Assembly (NCBI GenBank): GCA_944332475.1
Contig: CALVKA010000001.1
Coordinates: 310,001 to 374,000, forward strand
Reading direction: 5' to 3'
DNA: 64,000 nt
From: an uncultured Bacilli bacterium
GTDB lineage: Bacteria; Bacillota_I; Bacilli_A; RF39; UBA660
Shown here: positions 44,745-53,625 of the stretch, one piece after another
Position numbering within the stretch: the stretch's first letter is position 1
Layout: every line of letters begins with the position of its first letter
Made by a program: the position numbers and the translations under genes
The notes under the pieces: model-generated
Database searches by the model: none
Seen by the model: only the letters and a program-made list of their open reading frames with translations
Told to the model about the DNA's origin: nothing

Positions 44745-44991
44745 TAAAAAAACCTATGCTTGTACTGCATAGGCCTCTTATTATCGAATATGATAACTAT
44801 TTATGACTTTGCAGATACAAGCATGACAATAACACTTGCATCTGCGATTGTTTTTATCGCGTCCTCAAGTGTCTTCGCAATCTACGTCTACGAATTATTG
44901 TTGTCATAAATATTTTCATAGTAACCTTCCTTTCGTGGCACGAGACATCTCGTGTAAGCTAGATTATATCTTATTTTTTGGTATTTGTCAA
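44745..44991 (-). promoter_or_regulatory. Attenuator-like leader: consensus promoter, leader peptide, alternative hairpins, terminator
   Basis: A perfect promoter, TTGACA (44986-44991), 17 bases, TATAAT (44963-44968), starts an RNA near 44955. It encodes a 21-codon peptide (44854-44919). A hairpin GCAGATGCAAG/CTTGTATCTGC follows (arms 44835-44845 and 44811-44821), and then the terminator CCTATGC/GCATAGG with TTTTTTTT (44745-44773). The 3' arm of the first hairpin can instead pair, ATGCTTGTA (44816-44824) with TACAAGCAT (44756-44764), which breaks the terminator. The 5' end also has a CACGAG/CTCGTG hairpin. This is the layout of transcription attenuation. Confidence 0.6.
44854..44919 (-). CDS. 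Arg-rich leader peptide (21 aa)
   Basis: ATG at 44917-44919 with a GGAAGG site 5 bases upstream. The peptide is MKIFMTTII followed by eight Arg, two Leu, one His and one Thr, and ends in Arg. It contains the triplet RLR known from stalling leader peptides. Its stop is 8 bases before the first hairpin, so a ribosome held near its end would mask that hairpin's 5' arm. It is likely a regulatory leader peptide, not a structural protein. Confidence 0.55.
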   Translation of the reverse strand: MKIFMTTIIRRRRLRRHLRTR

Positions 44992-45026
44992 CTAGGGCCT
45001 TTTTGTTTATTAAAAAACTAGATAGA

Positions 45027-45596
45027 TTAGTTATCACATTCTGTTCCGAATTGTTCTGCAAAATCTATCCAGTCATCTAGTTTTACTTTTCCATCTTTAA
45101 TTACGTTATCTTCTTCTCCTTCTATTTCTAGGAGTTTATCGGTATCTATTTTTCCATAATTAATAACTGTGTCATTTGTCACACTGTTTTTTGTTCTAAT
45201 TACAGAGGTATCATAATATTCTAGATCTTTGTAGTGTTCATAAATTCCTTTATAGGCGTTTTCATATTCATCTAAGATGTCTTGATCATCTGTAATAATT
45301 TCTTCCATAGAGTGAAGAATTTGAATATAATCTCCATCTACATATAGTTCATAATTTAATTCTACATCAGAGTCGTCTTCTCCTGTTGCTTCTCTTGAAC
45401 AAGTAATTTTTTGTAATCCTTCTATATCCTCTGCTGGTATTTCTATTTTTTCTGTACCGGCACTGGATTCTATGATTGTATCTTCTTTCGCTGGTACGGA
45501 TTGATTTATATTTTCTGTTTCTTTTTCGTTACAACCAGTCAACAATACAACTGTTAATAAAACAACGAATAGTTTACTTAAGTTCCTTTTCTTCAT
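45027..45596 (-). CDS. Lipoprotein of unknown function (189 aa)
   Basis: The signal peptide MKKRNLSKLFVVLLTVVLLTGC ends in the lipobox LTGC (Cys 22). The mature part is acidic, with EE and DD runs and a KLDDWIDFAEQFGTECDN end. No domain is recognised. It overlaps the DUF1003 gene by 23 bases, so they form an operon. It would be anchored to the outer face of the membrane by a diacylglyceryl-Cys. Confidence 0.8.
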   Translation of the reverse strand: MKKRNLSKLFVVLLTVVLLTGCNEKETENINQSVPAKEDTIIESSAGTEKIEIPAEDIEGLQKITCSREATGEDDSDVELNYELYVDGDYIQILHSMEEIITDDQDILDEYENAYKGIYEHYKDLEYYDTSVIRTKNSVTNDTVINYGKIDTDKLLEIEGEEDNVIKDGKVKLDDWIDFAEQFGTECDN

Positions 45597-46116
45597 TTTT
45601 TGCTTCCTCCTGCTCTTTTATGTACTTTAATATTTGCTTTTGGTTTTTTAAAATAGAATTCATTTGATCGTGTAATGACTCTAATATTAATTCACTCTTT
45701 AAATCTGTTCTATAATCATTTTGGTTACGTAGACTGTCTTTTTCTGCTTGGCGGTTTTGGCTCATCATGATGATTGGTGCTTGTAGTGCAGCAATACAAG
45801 ATAAAACTAAATTTAATAAGATGAATGGGTATGGATCAATTGCTTCTTCGGTAGACATAATTACTGTATTTAGAATAACCCAACCTAATAGAAATAGAAT
45901 AAATAGAATAATAAAGGTCCAACTACCAGCAATTTCACTTAATCTGTCTGCAAATTTATCTCCTTTTGTCATTTTTGCTTCTTCTTGTTTATCTACGTCA
46001 ATAGCAATAGGTTGATCAATTAATAGGTTTAATAATTCTTCTTCGTCTTGTTCTTCTAGTTCGTTATTTCTAAGTAACATTTTTACGATATCTTTTTTGG
46101 TTCTTCTTCTTTCCAT
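45574..46116 (-). CDS. DUF1003 membrane protein (180 aa)
   Basis: The core KFADRLSEIAGSWTFIILFILFLLGW (partly hydrophobic helix 1, about residues 60-85), then a second helix (about 95-115) and the box IIMMSQNRQAEKDSLRNQNDY, is the DUF1003 signature. Members are two-helix membrane proteins of unknown function, some linked to stress. The cytoplasmic tail is a charged helix. Its 3' end overlaps the start of the lipoprotein gene. The start ATG 46116 has GAAGAAATGG before it. Confidence 0.88.
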   Translation of the reverse strand: MERRRTKKDIVKMLLRNNELEEQDEEELLNLLIDQPIAIDVDKQEEAKMTKGDKFADRLSEIAGSWTFIILFILFLLGWVILNTVIMSTEEAIDPYPFILLNLVLSCIAALQAPIIMMSQNRQAEKDSLRNQNDYRTDLKSELILESLHDQMNSILKNQKQILKYIKEQEEAKNEEKELK

Positions 46117-46141
46117 TTCTTCACCCTTTTAGTATATCATA

Positions 46142-47002
46142 CTACCTTTCTTTTTTTGAAATAAATTTTTTAATTTCTTTCATTGCTTCTTCAATGGATT
46201 CTTCATCTTTACTATTTAGAAATCCGTGAGAGGCAAATTTAATATTTATTATTTTAGATTTTCTGTTTTCTTTTCTAATGTTTTTCGCTAATGCCATTCC
46301 TTCGTCTCTTACGGGATCAAGATCTCCTGTAATGATTAATGTAGTAGGCCATGTTTCATAACTTTCTTCCGTTAAAGGAGAATGATAATATTTTTTATCT
46401 ATATATTTTTTCTCATAAGTTTTTAAATGGTTTAGGGTCAATAAATCTAGTTTGTTATTTTGTTCTAGTGATGGGTAATTTTCTGGATTTTCAAATGTTA
46501 GATTTAAAGCGGGATATAGTAAAATTTGTTTTGAGAGAGGCTCTTTTTCTAGTTGGGTAATGCTTGCTAGAAGGCTAGCTCCGGTAGAATCTCCCATTAA
46601 TGTAATCGCTTCTTTTTCTATTCCTACTCTATTTAATCCATGAATTAAGTATTCCACTGTATTTTTACATATTTCTACGGTTTTATGATACCAATCTTGT
46701 GTATAATCTAAGGCAATTACTAATATATCTAGTTCTTTTACTAAACCTTGGCATATATCCGTATAGTCTTTGATACCATTTACAATCCATGTTTTTCCTG
46801 GAAGATAAATGATTACTTTTTCTATTTTTGAGATCTTTTTTGGATAAAATATTCTTAATGGTACTAGGTCTTCTTGCATCATAATTTTGTAGTTTGATAT
46901 ATTTTTTTTAGATATGGTTGGATGTATGATTTCATATACAGTTCTATATAATTTATAAGTATCTTCTGTTCCGAAATCGTCTACTGTATTTTTTTTATTC
47001 AT
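46142..47002 (-). CDS. Alpha/beta hydrolase (esterase-like)
   Basis: ATG at 47000-47002 is preferred because GGTGATAAT precedes it; nine residues of the longer frame are dropped. The nucleophile elbow is GDSTGASLL (near residue 150), the oxyanion region VIIYLPGKTW, the acid in TGDLDPVRDEG and the His in FASHGFLN. This is the layout of the HSL-type esterase family. It acts in the cytosol on an unknown ester. It lies 66 bases downstream of the acyltransferase genes, separated from them by a terminator. Confidence 0.85.
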   Translation of the reverse strand: MNKKNTVDDFGTEDTYKLYRTVYEIIHPTISKKNISNYKIMMQEDLVPLRIFYPKKISKIEKVIIYLPGKTWIVNGIKDYTDICQGLVKELDILVIALDYTQDWYHKTVEICKNTVEYLIHGLNRVGIEKEAITLMGDSTGASLLASITQLEKEPLSKQILLYPALNLTFENPENYPSLEQNNKLDLLTLNHLKTYEKKYIDKKYYHSPLTEESYETWPTTLIITGDLDPVRDEGMALAKNIRKENRKSKIINIKFASHGFLNSKDEESIEEAMKEIKKFISKKER

Positions 47003-47027
47003 ATTATCACCAGTTTCATGATAACAC

Positions 47028-47058
47028 AAAAAGAAAGTCCCCTTAAAGAGAACTTTCT
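47028..47058 (-). terminator. Terminator after the second acyltransferase gene
   Basis: Stem AGAAAGTTCTC / GGGGACTTTCT followed by TTTTTGTG on the minus strand. Confidence 0.7.
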
Positions 47059-47068
47059 ATATTTGACA

Positions 47069-47668
47069 CTATTTACCACTGTTTTTTAAGTTTTCTTTCA
47101 TTAAACTTCCTACTATTTCTTCTAGTTTTTTATTTTCTTCTTCTAAGTCGTTTTCTATTTTATATGGTTTTCCAAACCGGATGGTTAAGTTTTTACTTCT
47201 AAAGGTATAGTCGCCGGTAATTCCAAAGGGAACGATATAAGCATTTGTTTTTTTAGCCATAGAGACCGCTCCAAATTTGAATGGTAATAAAAATTCTTTT
47301 GTTTTATTTCTTGTTCCTTCTGGGAATAGTCCTAATGCCCAGCCATTTTCTAATACTTCTATGGCTTTTTTTGTTGCATTTGGATCTTTTTTACTTCTAT
47401 CTACTGGTATACACCCTACCATTTTAAAGAACCAAGACATTTTGCCATCGAAGTATTCTTTTTTTGCCATATAATGAATTGGTCTTTTTGTAGAAATAAT
47501 AGCAAGACATTGGTCGTATAAATGTTTGTGATTTCCAACGATTAAGATAGGTTCTTCTGTTGGGATGTTTTCTTTTCCAATAATAGTAGGACTATAATAC
47601 CATTTGAAGATGGGTCCTAAAATTGGTTTTAATATCCTGTAGGCAATCATCTTATCTTTCTTTTTCAT
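47069..47668 (-). CDS. PlsC-type 1-acyl-glycerol-3-phosphate acyltransferase
   Basis: A LPLAT/PlsC domain of 199 residues. The catalytic H-x4-D box is NHKHLYDQ (near residue 47), and the second block FPEGTRNK is near residue 115. Such enzymes move an acyl chain onto lysophosphatidate or a related lipid at the inner membrane. It has no strong membrane helix and probably binds peripherally. It overlaps the acyl-CoA ligase gene by 17 bases. A second PlsC gene flanks the ligase on the other side, an unusual sandwich. Confidence 0.9.
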   Translation of the reverse strand: MKKKDKMIAYRILKPILGPIFKWYYSPTIIGKENIPTEEPILIVGNHKHLYDQCLAIISTKRPIHYMAKKEYFDGKMSWFFKMVGCIPVDRSKKDPNATKKAIEVLENGWALGLFPEGTRNKTKEFLLPFKFGAVSMAKKTNAYIVPFGITGDYTFRSKNLTIRFGKPYKIENDLEEENKKLEEIVGSLMKENLKNSGK

Positions 47669-49400
47669 TTCTTACGTTCCTTCTATGTTCACTGTTTTCT
47701 TCTTGTAGTTTTTTGAAGTCTACTTTACCAATTAATGTTTTTGGAAGAGATTTTCTATATTCAAATTCATATGGTATTGCATAACTTGCTAAATTCTTTT
47801 TACAGTGATCTTTAATACTTTTTCTAACGGTCAATGGATTATAACCATTTTTTAATACAATATAGGCCTTTGGAACTTCTATCTTATATGGATGTGGTAT
47901 ACCAATGACTGTACATTTTAATACTGCAGGATGTTCTTCAATTATTTGTTCTACATAGGCCGGATATACATTGTAACCGCTTGAGATAATCATTCGTTTG
48001 ATTCTTTGTTTATAGTAAATCACTCCATCTTCATCCATCATTCCCATATCTCCAGTATGCAACCAGATTAGCCCGTCTTTATGAATTTGTAGCATTTCGT
48101 TAGTTTCTTTTTCATTATCTAAGTACCCAAGCATTACGGTTGGTCCACTGATACATATTTCTCCATCTTCTCCATAAGGGACTTCGTCTTGTGTTTCTGG
48201 TTTTACAATTTTGATATAGTTTCCTGGAAATGGAATTCCAATACTTCCTGGCTTATTTGCTTTTCCGAATGCTAAAGCAACTGCAGCAAGGGATTCTGTC
48301 ATACCATAGCCTTGTGAGATGGTGATGTTTGCTTTATGATTTTGTAAATAAACGTTAATTCTACGTTCTAAAGATGGAGAAAGGCTATCTCCTCCACTGA
48401 TAATATATTTTAACATGCTTAAATCTAGGTGATCGTTTTTGGTATTGATTAGAGCTTCATATAACGTTGGTACTCCAAATAAAATATTAGGTTTATATTT
48501 TTCTAATAATTTATCAAATTTTTTGGCATTAAACTGAGGGATTAATATTACTTCACAGCCTAAATCTAGTGGTGCATTGATAGAGACGCCTAAACCAAAG
48601 CCGTGAAAAATTGGCATAATGGCTAATACTTTTTCCCCTGCTTCTAGGTGTTTAAAAATAATTTTTGCTTGTTCTGATAAGGCGTTAAAGTTGCCGTTTG
48701 TCAGTACAATTCCTTTAGGACTTCCTGTTGTTCCACCACTATGTAAAATTACAGCAGGTGTATCTTTTGTAGTAGCAGCATCTTCTTTTCCTTGATAATT
48801 TAGTCCTTTTCTAATAAAATCTTTCCAATATACATATTCTTCACTTTTCTTTGGTTTTTTAATTTTATATCCTTGTGTTACTTGATAGCCGAAGGCTAAT
48901 AAGAAATTCATAGAATCACTAGCTGAAGTAACAATTGTCTTATATACATCCGTTTCTTTGATGATATTTTTTACTTTTTCATAACAAATATCAATCATGA
49001 TTAGCATTACACTATTTGTCGATGTCAAATAGTCTTTGATTTCTTGTTCTCCTGATAAAGGATGAATCATGTTAGCAATTGCACCTATTTTGTTAATTGC
49101 GTAAAAAGCAATCAATGCTTCTGGGGTATTTGGCATACAGATGGTTACTACATCCCCTCTTCTAATTCCTTGACTGCGAAATGCTCTTGCAGCCTGGGTG
49201 ATTTTATGTAAGAGGTCTTTGTATGTTATCTGTTTTCCATAATAATTAATTGCAATATTTTTTTCTCTTCCTATACTACTTTTTTCTAGTAATTGATAAA
49301 TAGAAATGTCTTCTATTTTTATTTTTCTTTCGTCTTTTTGGTAGTATTTTAGCCAAGGTGTTTTTATCATCTTTTGTTTAATCAGATTGATTACGTTCAT
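47652..49400 (-). CDS. AMP-binding acyl-CoA/acyl carrier ligase
   Basis: An ANL-superfamily enzyme of 582 residues. The P-loop motif is LHSGGTTGSPKG (near residue 215), the A5 motif YGMTESLA is near 367, the A7/A8 region is LHTGDMGMMDEDG and YKQRIKRMIISSG, and the catalytic Lys lies in LPKTLIGKVDFKKL near the C-terminus. It activates a fatty acid or similar carboxylate with ATP. Flanking by two PlsC genes suggests it supplies acyl groups for lipid remodelling. It overlaps both neighbours, so the three are one operon. Confidence 0.92.
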   Translation of the reverse strand: MNVINLIKQKMIKTPWLKYYQKDERKIKIEDISIYQLLEKSSIGREKNIAINYYGKQITYKDLLHKITQAARAFRSQGIRRGDVVTICMPNTPEALIAFYAINKIGAIANMIHPLSGEQEIKDYLTSTNSVMLIMIDICYEKVKNIIKETDVYKTIVTSASDSMNFLLAFGYQVTQGYKIKKPKKSEEYVYWKDFIRKGLNYQGKEDAATTKDTPAVILHSGGTTGSPKGIVLTNGNFNALSEQAKIIFKHLEAGEKVLAIMPIFHGFGLGVSINAPLDLGCEVILIPQFNAKKFDKLLEKYKPNILFGVPTLYEALINTKNDHLDLSMLKYIISGGDSLSPSLERRINVYLQNHKANITISQGYGMTESLAAVALAFGKANKPGSIGIPFPGNYIKIVKPETQDEVPYGEDGEICISGPTVMLGYLDNEKETNEMLQIHKDGLIWLHTGDMGMMDEDGVIYYKQRIKRMIISSGYNVYPAYVEQIIEEHPAVLKCTVIGIPHPYKIEVPKAYIVLKNGYNPLTVRKSIKDHCKKNLASYAIPYEFEYRKSLPKTLIGKVDFKKLQEENSEHRRNVRNEKER

Positions 49401-49971
49401 AATAGTCCTCCAATTTTTTATCTATTTTTTTTCTTAACTCGTTATTTTCTTCTTCTAAATGGTCGGTAATTTCCTTAGGAGGTAAAAATTCAATTGTTAT
49501 ACTAGAAGAAAATATTTTATATTTTCCTGTTATTATAAAAGGTACAATTGGTGTCTTTGATTCATTTGCCATTTTGACAGCCCCTATTTTAAATGGCAAA
49601 GTAGGCGTTTTCTTTTCTCTATTAATTGTTCCTTCTGGAAATATTCCTATAATGGCTTTCTTTTTTAACATTTTTATAGCACTTTCTAGGGCTTCATGAT
49701 CATGGATTTTACGATTTACAGGAATGGCTCCTACCCCTATTAGTAATGGTTTTGTAATTCCTTTAAATAATGAATCTTTAGCTAAAAAATGAACCTGTTG
49801 TGGAATGATAGCAATTAACATAATGGGATCTAACCACTTTGTATGGTTACCAGCTAGTACATAATTTGTGTCTTTTGGTATGTTTTCTTTTCCTATTATC
49901 TTGGGATGAAATAAAACTTTAAATAGTACTGTTACAATAGGTTTTATGATTTTGTAGAAAACCGTGTTCAT
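49378..49971 (-). CDS. PlsC-type acyltransferase (second copy)
   Basis: 197 residues with the catalytic box NHTKWLDP (near residue 44) and FPEGTINRE (near residue 113), the PlsC signatures. An N-terminal hydrophobic start (KIIKPIVTVLFKVLF) may bind the membrane. It shares about the same length and layout as the copy at 47069-47668 but is diverged. It overlaps the ligase gene by 23 bases and starts the three-gene unit. Confidence 0.9.
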   Translation of the reverse strand: MNTVFYKIIKPIVTVLFKVLFHPKIIGKENIPKDTNYVLAGNHTKWLDPIMLIAIIPQQVHFLAKDSLFKGITKPLLIGVGAIPVNRKIHDHEALESAIKMLKKKAIIGIFPEGTINREKKTPTLPFKIGAVKMANESKTPIVPFIITGKYKIFSSSITIEFLPPKEITDHLEEENNELRKKIDKKLEDYYERNQSD

Positions 49972-50020
49972 ATTATCACCTTATTTTATTATATCGCAAA
50001 AAAGAAAAAGAGTAAAACAA

Positions 50021-50734
50021 CTATTCTTTCGAATCTATATATTCTACGTTTCCATTTCCTTTTTTATTTAATAAGTTGTGTTTTTCTAATTGACGTCTTA
50101 CTTCTTTTGCTACTCCTAGAGAACCATCTAGTAATGGAACATCAGGGAAGAAAGAGTTTATTTGTTCTTTTATTAATGGATAATGCGTGCAACCTAGTAC
50201 AATGGAATCGATTGGTGTTTTACCTATTTTTTCTTTTACTTGTTGCAGAATACTATTTATTTTTTCTTGGTTATGGGTTTCTATGGCGTTGGCTAGTCCT
50301 TCACAAGAGATTAACATAATTTCTTGATTGTCTTTTTTGTTATCTCTTATTAATTCTTTTGTTCTCTCTGAATCAATTGTAGATGGTGTTGCGAGTACTA
50401 ATGTATGTTTATAATTGTTGTCACAAGCTACTTTAATAGCTGGTACGGTTCCTACAAAATGGATTTCTGGATAGTGCTCTTTTAGTTTTTTCATGCATCT
50501 TGTTGTTGCGGTATTGCAAGCAATTACAATCAATTTACAGTTTCTTTCTTGTATTAGAAACTTTACGATTTCTTCTACAATTTTATAGATTTCTTCTGGT
50601 GTTTTTTCTCCATAGGGATTGTTTTTTCCATCAGCATAATATATGTAGTCTTCTGTTGGCAGTAACTTTTTTATTTCTTTTAAGATAGTTGTTCCACCAA
50701 TACCAGAATCTAATATTCCTATTTTTTGATTCAT
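50021..50734 (-). CDS. murI: Glutamate racemase
   Basis: ATG at 50732-50734 is chosen because of AAAAGGAGTATGACAAC; eight residues of the longer frame are dropped. The family signatures are all present: GILDSGIGGTTILKEI (substrate phosphate/acid-base region), the catalytic Cys in IACNTATTRC (near residue 74) and the second in VLGCTHYPLI (near residue 180). It makes D-glutamate for peptidoglycan, in the cytosol. It begins about 24 bases after the uvsE stop, so both may be co-transcribed. Confidence 0.95.
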   Translation of the reverse strand: MNQKIGILDSGIGGTTILKEIKKLLPTEDYIYYADGKNNPYGEKTPEEIYKIVEEIVKFLIQERNCKLIVIACNTATTRCMKKLKEHYPEIHFVGTVPAIKVACDNNYKHTLVLATPSTIDSERTKELIRDNKKDNQEIMLISCEGLANAIETHNQEKINSILQQVKEKIGKTPIDSIVLGCTHYPLIKEQINSFFPDVPLLDGSLGVAKEVRRQLEKHNLLNKKGNGNVEYIDSKE

Positions 50735-50757
50735 GTTGTCATACTCCTTTTGAATCA

Positions 50758-51690
50758 TTATATCATAAAAGTAGTTTCGTCTATAAACTTTATCTTGGTT
50801 TTATATTTTAATTGTCTTATTAAACGAAATAATGCTTCATCTTTCTTTTTTGCTTCTATCATAATATCTATATCTTGTTTTTCTTTTTTTAGGATGTTTA
50901 AAAATTTTAAAAATTCTTCTCTATCAATATAATCGTTATGGGCACGGAAGTCTTTTTTTGTTTTATTTTTTGGAGAGGAAAAATGCATTTTTGGAGTTTT
51001 ATTCCAAGTTGCGAGTATTTGTGATAATAATTTTTCTAATGGAATTTTACTTGGATTACATTGATGGTGATGATAATCTAAAATAATAGGAACTTTGATT
51101 CGTTTTGATAATTGTAAACAATCTTCAATATTAAAAGATTTATCGTCGTTTTCAATGGCAATCATCTTTTGAATGTTTTTAGGAAGAGTGTGAAAAGTAT
51201 TTGTAAATCTCGTTAGGGATTTTTGTTTGCCGAACTCTTTGCTTCCAATATGTAGTACTAAGAGTGGATTTTCTACTTTTAAGTACGTTAATAAATTAGC
51301 ATGATATTTTAATATTTCTATGCTTTGTTTTCTTACTTCTTCTTTTGTACTATTTAATACACAATATTCATTAGGATGAAAATCTACTCTCATATTATTT
51401 TGTTTGATTTCTTTGGCCAGTTCTTTGTATTGTTTCTGATATGGTTTGTTGTAATCTATTTTTACTTCTTGTTTGGTTGCGAGGGGAATGATATTCGATG
51501 ATATTCTAAAAAAATGAATATTATTTTTATTATTATAGATTAATAATTCTTTCAATTGAAAAAGATTAGAGAATATGATGTCCTCTAATTTTTTGTTGTT
51601 TTGTTCTTCTTTATATTTTGTATATGTATATGTTTGAAATGTAGTATTTAGTGTTTCACTAATACAGGTATACCCTAATCTGATTTTCAT
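50758..51690 (-). CDS. uvsE: UV damage endonuclease UvsE
   Basis: A TIM-barrel UVDE enzyme: RLGYTCISETLNTT, FRISSNIIP, DFHPNEYCVLN, LHIGSKEFGKQ, IAIENDDKSF, LDYHHHQCNP and HFSSP cover the metal-binding His, Glu and Asp residues of the family. At 310 residues it is typical. It nicks DNA 5' to UV photoproducts, an alternative to nucleotide excision repair. It directly precedes murI. Confidence 0.95.
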   Translation of the reverse strand: MKIRLGYTCISETLNTTFQTYTYTKYKEEQNNKKLEDIIFSNLFQLKELLIYNNKNNIHFFRISSNIIPLATKQEVKIDYNKPYQKQYKELAKEIKQNNMRVDFHPNEYCVLNSTKEEVRKQSIEILKYHANLLTYLKVENPLLVLHIGSKEFGKQKSLTRFTNTFHTLPKNIQKMIAIENDDKSFNIEDCLQLSKRIKVPIILDYHHHQCNPSKIPLEKLLSQILATWNKTPKMHFSSPKNKTKKDFRAHNDYIDREEFLKFLNILKKEKQDIDIMIEAKKKDEALFRLIRQLKYKTKIKFIDETTFMI

Positions 51691-51720
51691 TCTATCACCA
51701 GTATTAGTATGTCTACTTTT

Positions 51721-52239
51721 TTATATTTTTCTCCCTCTGTTTTCGTAATATTTGTGATAAACTTTTTTATCTCCTCTTTGGTAATATTCGATTGCTAAAT
51801 CAATATTTATATTGCAAGGAAATACATCTTTAATTTTTTTAATTTCTGTTTCCGTCAGTTTATAACCTCCTATGAATCTTTCTACGGCAAATGGAGGTCT
51901 TGTTAACATATGATTTATGATTTCTTCACGACTCATAAAATGATTAATCTTGATAGCGTTTGTGGCACTGATATCTTCAAACCCATAATAATTTTGTTCA
52001 TCACTAAATGTTAATACGTCTCCTAGAGCTGTTACCCTGGCAATTTGAATTTGATTGATTAGTCCTTGTACATAATGAAGGGTATCTTCTAGATAGGGAG
52101 AATAATGAAATCCGGTTCCTCTATTACCTTTTGTCAGTGGTACTCCATCTGGTAATCGATACGTTTTGCCTTCTTCAAATCTCATTCCGTAACGATTTGT
52201 ATAATCTTCATTAAATGCTTTAAAACCATTTCTTTTCAT
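51721..52239 (-). CDS. Hypothetical protein in the NAD cluster (172 aa)
   Basis: A soluble protein of 172 residues. The pattern GFKAFNEDYTNRYGMRFEEGKTYRL, then TGFHYSPYLEDTLHYV and an RVTALGDVLTF stretch, resembles DUF7666-like proteins with a short beta-rich fold (GFK.F, GKTY, GFH boxes) as I remember them. No catalytic residue can be defined. It is 26 bases downstream of the NrtR-like gene and 30 bases upstream of uvsE. The AAAGGCACAAT before its ATG is a moderate ribosome binding site. Confidence 0.5.
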   Translation of the reverse strand: MKRNGFKAFNEDYTNRYGMRFEEGKTYRLPDGVPLTKGNRGTGFHYSPYLEDTLHYVQGLINQIQIARVTALGDVLTFSDEQNYYGFEDISATNAIKINHFMSREEIINHMLTRPPFAVERFIGGYKLTETEIKKIKDVFPCNINIDLAIEYYQRGDKKVYHKYYENRGRKI

Positions 52240-52265
52240 ATTGTGCCTTTCGTTTTATGAGTTTT

Positions 52266-53102
52266 TTATCCTTTATATTTAAATAATGCTGATGGACGAT
52301 GTCCTTCTCCTGTTTTCATTTTATCTGTCTTTTCTACTTTATTGGCGATGATTCTACGAAAAGCTGGATCTAGTAGTTTTTTGTTTAATATGACTTCATA
52401 TACTTTTTGTAGTTCCCCTAAGGTAAAATATTCTGGCATCATGTTAAATACAATGTCTGTATAACTTAGTTTATTCCTTAGACGTTCTAGTCCTGATACA
52501 ATGACCAAATCGTGATCAAAGGCTAGGTCTTTATTGTCTAAAGATGTCACGGTATATCGTCCGGTTGTTTTTTCTCTTAATTCTTTTTTTACGTTTACGT
52601 GAATGGTATCTACTCCATTGGTCAAAGTAATCGTTACTTCCTTTTCATTATCTTCTAATAAAACAACATCAAACCAGGATGCATTTTTATTTATCATCTG
52701 AGTTAATTTATTTTTATCTATTAAGGCCATGTAAGACGTAGATACAACTCTTGTTCTTGGGTCTCTTTTTGGATCATCAAATGTATATAGTTGCTCCAAA
52801 TAGATGTTTTCTAGGTTGGTTTCTTGTTTTAGAACTCTCATGGCACATTCTTCAAGGGTTTCGTTTTTAGGGTTTAGAAAACCTCCTGGAAGACACCATT
52901 TGTCTTTATAAGGATATTCATTTCTTTTTACTAAGAGAATGCTCATTGTTTTTTTGTTTGTTTTGCGGTAGTTACTTGTTTCATGGTCTGAAACACTGAT
53001 TAATAAAATATCTGCTGTCATCGATAATTGATCAAATTTGCTGATATCATAGTCTTTTAAAAACTCGTCTTCTGATTTATATTCTTTTGCCATATACCTC
53101 AC
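52266..53102 (-). CDS. NrtR-like NAD regulator (Nudix domain plus winged helix)
   Basis: The N-terminal Nudix domain (about residues 20-140) has the box GGFLNPKNETLEECAMRVLKQETNL, given here in part as RVLKQETNL. Where catalysis needs REUxEExGU, two acidic residues are V and Q, so hydrolysis is probably lost. The C-terminal part (about 185-278) is the winged-helix region (FTLGELQKVYEVIL, DPAFRRIIANKV) typical of NrtR, which binds ADP-ribose and represses NAD genes. It sits beside NAD salvage genes. Two 21-bp palindromes upstream of pncA are candidate operators. Confidence 0.85.
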   Translation of the reverse strand: MRYMAKEYKSEDEFLKDYDISKFDQLSMTADILLISVSDHETSNYRKTNKKTMSILLVKRNEYPYKDKWCLPGGFLNPKNETLEECAMRVLKQETNLENIYLEQLYTFDDPKRDPRTRVVSTSYMALIDKNKLTQMINKNASWFDVVLLEDNEKEVTITLTNGVDTIHVNVKKELREKTTGRYTVTSLDNKDLAFDHDLVIVSGLERLRNKLSYTDIVFNMMPEYFTLGELQKVYEVILNKKLLDPAFRRIIANKVEKTDKMKTGEGHRPSALFKYKG

Positions 53103-53143
53103 CTCTTTTTTATAGCTTGATTATAACATGTTTTGAAGAACTT

Positions 53144-53623
53144 TTAAATTCCTTTTATGATGTTTAATAACATTTCCATAATTTTTCTAATGATATCTTG
53201 TTTATTTAGTTCTCTTGATTGTTTGGTTACTGTTATTTGTTGTTGATAATGTTTTTTTGTTTTTTTCTCGTAGATACTAATATAAACTAGGTTGTCAGCA
53301 CCTGTCGGATTTGCAGGGTCTACACTGTTTAATTTTCCTGTGATTCCTACTCCGTAATCACTATTTGCAAAGTCTGAGATTTTTTTACTCATGGCATCTG
53401 CGGTTTCTTGACTATAGACTGTATACTTGTCTATGATTTCTTTTGGTACTCCCATTTTCATTTTATATTCATTAGAATAAGTGGTGGCACTAAATTTTAA
53501 TACTTCACTTGCTCCATCAATATTGGTAATAGCATTGGCTACTCCACCTCCAGTACAAGACTCCATCGTAGCAAGTGTTTGTTTCTTTTTTGTTAATAGT
53601 TCTACTACTTCATTTGTTTTCAT
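53144..53623 (-). CDS. pncC: Nicotinamide-nucleotide amidase (PncC/CinA C-terminal domain)
   Basis: A stand-alone CinA C-terminal domain of about 160 residues. The catalytic signature ATMESCTGGGVAN (Ser near residue 19) and YGVGITGKLNS match PncC, which deamidates NMN to nicotinate mononucleotide, feeding the NAD salvage route. ATG at 53621-53623 is favoured by AAAAGGAGAATG; the gene overlaps or abuts the ADP-ribosylglycohydrolase stop. Its usual companion domain (MoaB-like) is absent, as in many low-GC bacteria. Confidence 0.9.
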   Translation of the reverse strand: MKTNEVVELLTKKKQTLATMESCTGGGVANAITNIDGASEVLKFSATTYSNEYKMKMGVPKEIIDKYTVYSQETADAMSKKISDFANSDYGVGITGKLNSVDPANPTGADNLVYISIYEKKTKKHYQQQITVTKQSRELNKQDIIRKIMEMLLNIIKGI

Positions 53624-53625
53624 AA

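Noticed and set aside
44823-44909. Plus-strand hydrophobic 28-aa frame inside the attenuator region, toxin-like
   Set aside because: It has no ribosome binding site and no plus-strand promoter, and its start is buried in a stable hairpin. The minus-strand leader has a perfect promoter, a ribosome binding site and a terminator, which explains the region better.
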